DNA from: Labilithrix sp.
GTDB lineage: Bacteria > Myxococcota_A > Polyangia > Polyangiales > Polyangiaceae
DNA length: 64,000 bases
Direction of reading: 5' to 3'
Assembly: GCA_019637155.1 (NCBI GenBank)
Contig: JAHBWE010000001.1
Location: 1-64,000 of the forward strand
A program made the translations under genes and the position numbers. A model generated the notes under the pieces. It saw only the letters and a list, made by a program, of their open reading frames with translations, did no database searches and had not been told where the DNA came from. Below are positions 60,346 through 64,000 of the stretch, piece after piece (within the stretch, counting starts at the first letter, position 1; each line of letters starts with the position of its first letter).

Positions 60346-61293
60346 CTACCGCTTCTTGCGTGGGCGCGGGCGTGGAGGTGGGCGCGGGTGGCCGTGGCAG
60401 GACCAGTCGAGCTTGGTGAGCTCGGTGAGCAGGTGGTCGCGGAGCAGCGCGACGCGGTGTGGGACGAAGCGCGCCGAGGGGTAGACGATCGAGAGCGGCA
60501 TCGGGGGGCCGTACCACTCTGGGAGGACGCGGACGAGCTCGCCCGTCTCGAGCTCGTCGCTGACGATCGGCGGGACGAGCACGCCGATGCCCGCGCCCGC
60601 GCGCGCGGCGGAGCGGACCTCCGCGAGCGCGTCGACGTTGAGGCGGCCGGTCACGTCGACGCTCTCCGTGCGCTCGCCGTTCGTCAGGGTCCACTTCACG
60701 CGCCGCCGCTCGCCGTGGAAGAGGATGCAGTCGTGCGCCCGCAGATCGCCGAGCGACCGCGGCGTGCCGCGCGCGGCGAGGTACGAAGGCGACGCGTAGA
60801 GCGCGAAGCTCGTCGTCGTGATCTTGCGCGCGATCAGCGACGGGTCACGCACGAAGCCGGCGCGGATCGCGAAGTCGAAGCCCTCGCCCGCGATGTCGAC
60901 GTGACGCGCGCTCACCGACACCTCGACGTGGATGTGCGGATGCTGCGCCACGAAGCGCGCGATGAGCGGCATGAAGAGATCCGTCCCCGCGTCGGACGGC
61001 GGCACCGCGACGCGAATGGTCCCGCGCGGGACGACGCGCTCGTCCGCCGTCGCGGTGTTGGCCTCCTCGATCGCCACGAGCGCACGACCCACGCGCGCGT
61101 AGTAGGCGGTGCCGATCTCGGTGAGCGTGACCTTGCGCGACGAGCGCTGGAGGAGCTTCGCGCCGAGGTCCTCCTCGAGCAACGCGACGCTGCGGCTGAC
61201 GGACGACTTCGGGAGATCGAGCACCGCCGCCGCCTTCGTGAAGCTGCCCTCCTCGACGACGCGCACGAACGCGGTGATTCGGTTGAGGTCCAT
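60346..61293 (-). CDS. LysR-family transcriptional regulator
   Basis: A 315-residue regulator. Residues about 1-60 are the winged helix-turn-helix (MDLNRITAFVRVVEEGSFTK, DLPKSSVSRSVALLEEDLGA), and residues about 88-290 the substrate-binding domain of the CrgA/AaeR subgroup. The C-terminus is Arg/Pro-rich and unusual. The ATG at 61293 is preferred over an in-frame TTG three codons earlier. It is divergent from a DoxX gene; overlapping palindromes lie in the 76-bp gap, so it probably controls that gene and itself. Confidence 0.9.
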   Translation of the reverse strand: MDLNRITAFVRVVEEGSFTKAAAVLDLPKSSVSRSVALLEEDLGAKLLQRSSRKVTLTEIGTAYYARVGRALVAIEEANTATADERVVPRGTIRVAVPPSDAGTDLFMPLIARFVAQHPHIHVEVSVSARHVDIAGEGFDFAIRAGFVRDPSLIARKITTTSFALYASPSYLAARGTPRSLGDLRAHDCILFHGERRRVKWTLTNGERTESVDVTGRLNVDALAEVRSAARAGAGIGVLVPPIVSDELETGELVRVLPEWYGPPMPLSIVYPSARFVPHRVALLRDHLLTELTKLDWSCHGHPRPPPRPRPRKKR

Positions 61294-61294
61294 C

Positions 61295-61321
61295 GTTCGC
61301 AAACTACGAACCCAAGGTTCG
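61295..61321. promoter_or_regulatory. LysR-type operator, two overlapping palindromes
   Basis: GTTCG-N7-CGAAC (61295-61311) and CGAACC-CAA-GGTTCG (61307-61321) share the CGAAC half-site. They lie one base before the LysR start and about 50 bp before the DoxX start. Three GTTCG-type half-sites in tandem fit a LysR tetramer. Confidence 0.6.
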
Positions 61322-61369
61322 ATCCAATCGCTCTAATTCGCAAGCCAGCAACGATCCAAAGTGGACGCC

Positions 61370-61837
61370 ATGAACCAGCTCACCCCCAAGGCCACCATCG
61401 CCGCGCGCGTCGTGCTCGGCCTCGTCTTCCTCGTGTTCGGGCTCAACGGGTTCCTCCAGTTCCTCCCGCAACCTCCGCTCCCGCCCGCCGCCGCCCCCTT
61501 CGTGACCGGCCTCGCCTCGAGCGGCTACTTCTTCCCGCTCCTGAAGGGGATCGAGGTCCTCGCCGGCGTCGCGCTGCTCTCGAACCGCTTCGTCCCCCTC
61601 GCCCTCGCCGTCCTCGCGCCGATCGTCGTCAACATCGCCGCTTTCCACATCTTCCTCGTTCCAGGGCTGCCGATGGTCGTGCTCCTCCTCTCGCTCGAGC
61701 TCTTCCTCGCCTGGAGCTACCGCGCGTCCTTCGCCCCGATGCTCCGCGCCCGCGCGACGCCCGAGAGCCCCGCGGGCGTGCGCCTCGTCGCGAGCGCGAG
61801 CACGAACGCGGACGCGAAACCTCAGGGCGCCTTGTAG
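61370..61837 (+). CDS. DoxX-family membrane protein
   Basis: A 155-residue protein with four hydrophobic segments (about 11-30, 48-66, 70-92 and 98-115). LGLVFLVFGLNGF and GYFFPLLKGIEVLAGVALL are typical of DoxX/DoxD-like proteins, whose role is linked to redox or detoxification in the inner membrane. ATG at 61370 is used; a GTG at 61361 is in frame. Divergent from its likely LysR regulator, and its end overlaps the DUF885 gene by 16 bp. Confidence 0.83.
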   Translation: MNQLTPKATIAARVVLGLVFLVFGLNGFLQFLPQPPLPPAAAPFVTGLASSGYFFPLLKGIEVLAGVALLSNRFVPLALAVLAPIVVNIAAFHIFLVPGLPMVVLLLSLELFLAWSYRASFAPMLRARATPESPAGVRLVASASTNADAKPQGAL

Positions 61838-63486
61838 GGCCCGCCGGAGCGCACGTCGGACAGCACGCGCGCGCGCAAGAGCCCCACCGGGCCCTGGCCG
61901 TGCGAGAGCAGCGCGTCGTGGAAGAGCTTCAGCTGAAAGCGCCGCCCCACCGCCTGCTGCGCCTCCGCGCGGAGCGCCTGGATCTGGAGCTTGCCCAGCG
62001 TGTACGCGAAGTACCAGGGATGGAAGGCTCCGCGGAGCGCCTGCTGCTTCGCGACGGGGGGACGCTGATGGCAGTCCTCGATCATCCGCTTCTCCGCCTG
62101 CGCGAGCGTCATCCCCTTCGTGTGAATGCCGAGCGCCACGAGGTAGCGGCAGTCGCGGAGCAGCGCCTGCTTCACCATCCCGAGCTTCGCGTCCGCGGTG
62201 CCGCCGCCGAAGCCCTCGTCCGCCATCATCTGCTCGGCGTAGTGTGCCCAGCCCTCGATGAACGTCACGCTGCCGACGAGCTTCTGCGCGCGCGTCGGCG
62301 CGTGGCGGAGGAAACCGGACTGCACGTAGTGACCGGGATAGACCTCGTGCACCGTCGTCGAACGGAGCTCGCTCAGCGTCGGCACGTACGCCGCGCGCTG
62401 CTCCTCCGGCCAGGACGGGTCGGGCGGCGTGATGTAGTAGGAGCCGCCGAGCGCGAGGTCGAACGGGCCCGCCACGTCGAGCCACGCCGAGTTGTAGCGG
62501 AGGTACGGCGGCGTCTCGTTCACCGCCGCCTTCGGCTGGTTCGGGAGCGTGACGATGGCGCGCTCCTCCAGGAAATCGCGCGCTTCGTCGACGAGCTTCC
62601 GCGCCTCCGCGAGCACGTCGTCGGGGCGCGCGGGTGAAGGGACCTCCTTCACGAGCCGATCGTGGAGCGCTCGGTTCCGCGCGAGGTCGGCCTCGCCCAT
62701 CCGCTCGAAGTCCGCGAGCGAGATGCGCTCGCCCGCATACACCTCGACGAGGCGCGCGAACAGCGCCGGCCCGAGCGCGTGGCTCTCGTCGGTCGGCACC
62801 GTCTTCAGCCACGCCGCGAAGCTCGCCGCCTCCGCCGCGAGCGCCTCGTTCGCGCGCCCGAACCGCGCCGCGAGCTCGTCGCTCTTCGTCATGCCCGCGA
62901 CGCGCGCGGCGACGTCCTTCCGCAAGAACTCGGCGCGGCCCTCGTAGATCTGGATCGCGACGTCCGCGAGCGGCTTCGCGATCGGCGGCTTCAGGTTCGC
63001 GCGCAGGAAAGGGACCTGGAGCAGCGCCGCCTCCTCGTGCTCCACGAGCCGCCGGAGCCGCTCCTCCGCCGGCGCGTACTCGCGATCGAGGTACACGTTG
63101 ACGGAGAAGAGCTCCTCGTAAAACGCAGGGTCGTGCTCCCAGTCCCTCCGCTCCGTCAGCCAGAAGAGCTGCTCGTCGATCTGCCACTTGAGGAGCGCCA
63201 CGTCGTGGACCTCGTGCGGCAGGTGCGGGTGCTCTCCCGCGAGCGCCGCGCGCTGCGCCTCGAGCCGCGCGATGCGCCGCGTGATGCCCGCCCGCGAGTA
63301 GTCCGCGAGGCGCGCGTCGTACTCGTGCAGCCCCGCCTCGCGCCCGCGGGCGGGGACGAACGCGAGCTGCTCGTCGATGATCGCCTCGACGAGCGCGGCG
63401 ATGGTGGGGGCGAACGGAGAACGGAGATCGCTGCACGCGCCGAGGACCGCCGTCGCGAGGACGAGCGCGAAACCGAGTCGTGTCAT
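61822..63486 (-). CDS. DUF885-family lipoprotein, probable metallopeptidase
   Basis: A 554-residue lipoprotein (signal ending VLGAC). The family markers are STTVHEVYPGHYVQSG (HExxxxH-type metal site) and TFIEGWAHYAEQMM. DUF885 members are dipeptidyl or carboxypeptidase-like enzymes fixed to the envelope. The N-terminal 250 residues are helical. It converges on DoxX with a 16-bp overlap and is divergent from a partial lipoprotein gene, 26 bp between starts. Confidence 0.87.
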   Translation of the reverse strand: MTRLGFALVLATAVLGACSDLRSPFAPTIAALVEAIIDEQLAFVPARGREAGLHEYDARLADYSRAGITRRIARLEAQRAALAGEHPHLPHEVHDVALLKWQIDEQLFWLTERRDWEHDPAFYEELFSVNVYLDREYAPAEERLRRLVEHEEAALLQVPFLRANLKPPIAKPLADVAIQIYEGRAEFLRKDVAARVAGMTKSDELAARFGRANEALAAEAASFAAWLKTVPTDESHALGPALFARLVEVYAGERISLADFERMGEADLARNRALHDRLVKEVPSPARPDDVLAEARKLVDEARDFLEERAIVTLPNQPKAAVNETPPYLRYNSAWLDVAGPFDLALGGSYYITPPDPSWPEEQRAAYVPTLSELRSTTVHEVYPGHYVQSGFLRHAPTRAQKLVGSVTFIEGWAHYAEQMMADEGFGGGTADAKLGMVKQALLRDCRYLVALGIHTKGMTLAQAEKRMIEDCHQRPPVAKQQALRGAFHPWYFAYTLGKLQIQALRAEAQQAVGRRFQLKLFHDALLSHGQGPVGLLRARVLSDVRSGGPYKAP

Positions 63487-63512
63487 GCCGAGGACAAGCG
63501 TACGATCACCGA

Positions 63513-64000
63513 ATGCGCGGCGCCCTCTTCCTCTGCGTCTCGGTCGGGATACTCGGTTGCAGCTCCGACGACACGACGGCCGCAGCCGGCCCCGACGGCG
63601 GCGCTTCGTCGTCCTCGACGTCGTCGTCGGGCGGGGGAGGGGGAGCGCCCGCGACGCCGATCGACACGACGGTGACGCCCGGCGCGCTCCCGCCGCCGGG
63701 CAACCCCGACGGCAAGTGTGTCGAGCCCGCCGCCGCGCTCGAGGACGTGTCGAACCCGCGGACCGTGATCGGCGACGGCACGCCCGCGAGCTGCACCGCC
63801 GACGCCTTCGTCGCCGCCGTCGCGAAGGGCGGCGTCATCACGTTCGACTGCGGCCCCGAGCCGGTGAAGATCACGCTGACGCAGCCGGCGAAGATCTACA
63901 ACGACACCGGCCCGAAGATCGTCATCGACGGCGGCAACAAGGTCACGCTGTCGGGAGGAGGCACGACGCGCATCCTCTACATGAACGTCTGCGACAAGGA
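63513..64000 (+). CDS. Beta-helix-type lipoprotein, 3' end outside the window
   Basis: At least 162 residues from the ATG at 63513, with signal and lipobox (VGILGC). A Ser/Gly linker (residues about 28-45) is followed by a Cys-bearing domain (KCVEPAAALEDVSNPRTVIG) and the beginning of a parallel beta-helix (GGVITFDCGPEPVKITLTQP, then IVIDGGNKVTLSGGG), as in polymorphic outer-membrane or choice-of-anchor proteins. The window ends inside the gene. Confidence 0.75.
   Translation, partial: MRGALFLCVSVGILGCSSDDTTAAAGPDGGASSSSTSSSGGGGGAPATPIDTTVTPGALPPPGNPDGKCVEPAAALEDVSNPRTVIGDGTPASCTADAFVAAVAKGGVITFDCGPEPVKITLTQPAKIYNDTGPKIVIDGGNKVTLSGGGTTRILYMNVCDK

Noticed and set aside
1..64000. tRNA, rRNA or CRISPR loci
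   Set aside because: No cloverleaf, rRNA core sequence or repeat-spacer pattern was recognised on either strand.

Overview
The window is a stretch of a very GC-rich chromosome (third codon positions almost all G or C) that I infer comes from a myxobacterium-like deltaproteobacterium (Myxococcota, probably Polyangia). The grounds are a complete pilM-N-O-P-Q block, three Hanks-type Ser/Thr kinases (one with an N-terminal zinc ribbon), a MYXO-CTERM-like tail on a subtilisin-like protease, and an unusually large number of lipobox-bearing secreted proteins, many of unknown function. I see no rRNA, tRNA, CRISPR array or intact transposon.

Layout. 0-2.8 kb: the end of a proline-rich TPR-like protein, two small hypotheticals and a hemerythrin-domain protein. 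3.0-8.3 kb: a tight operon of imelysin lipoprotein, di-heme oxidoreductase, second imelysin-like lipoprotein and HTTM membrane protein. A TTGAAA-N5-TTTCAA palindrome (Fur-box-like) sits just before it, and a second identical-core palindrome lies at 2.34 kb, which points to iron control. 8.3-13.1 kb: a lower-GC block read leftwards, holding a large secreted metalloprotease-like lipoprotein gene split by a frameshift in a G8 tract and an FGE-sulfatase-like gene coupled to it; a perfect 15-bp hairpin covers the stop/start junction. 13.3-21.2 kb: BON lipoprotein, two divergent kinases, RluA pseudouridine synthase, an SDR-like protein, M28 peptidase, MFS transporter and FIST protein. 21.3-30.6 kb: phosphodiester-glycosidase protein, LysM/DUF882 protein and three secreted lipoproteins (one a c-type cytochrome), interrupted by a 1-kb repeat-rich gap with an antitoxin-like remnant.

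30.7-37.7 kb: a ClpN-ClpS fusion, then the type IV pilus alignment and secretin genes. pilP and pilQ are separated by a 518-bp spacer with an 83-bp direct repeat and a strongly folded element. 37.7-46.4 kb: an RCC1-repeat pseudogene, M1 aminopeptidase with HEAT repeats, a membrane protein, enoyl-CoA hydratase, kinase, acyl-CoA carboxyltransferase and another membrane protein. 46.4-52.6 kb: Tudor-knot-like lipoprotein, subtilase and three hypotheticals. 52.6-64 kb: miaA-mutL-membrane protein on the minus strand, a HEAT/PQQ-propeller pair, YkgJ-type metal-cluster protein, quinone oxidoreductase, a LysR/DoxX divergent pair with clear operator palindromes, a DUF885 lipoprotein and the start of a beta-helix lipoprotein.

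The most unusual items are the ClpN-ClpS fusion without an AAA+ module, the repeat element inside the pil operon, the start-codon hairpin between the metalloprotease and FGE-like genes, the frameshifted 1128-residue lipoprotein, and a dispersed TGYA-N3-TGCA motif found at nine places, mostly inside genes. Functions are assigned from motifs read by eye; no database search was possible.
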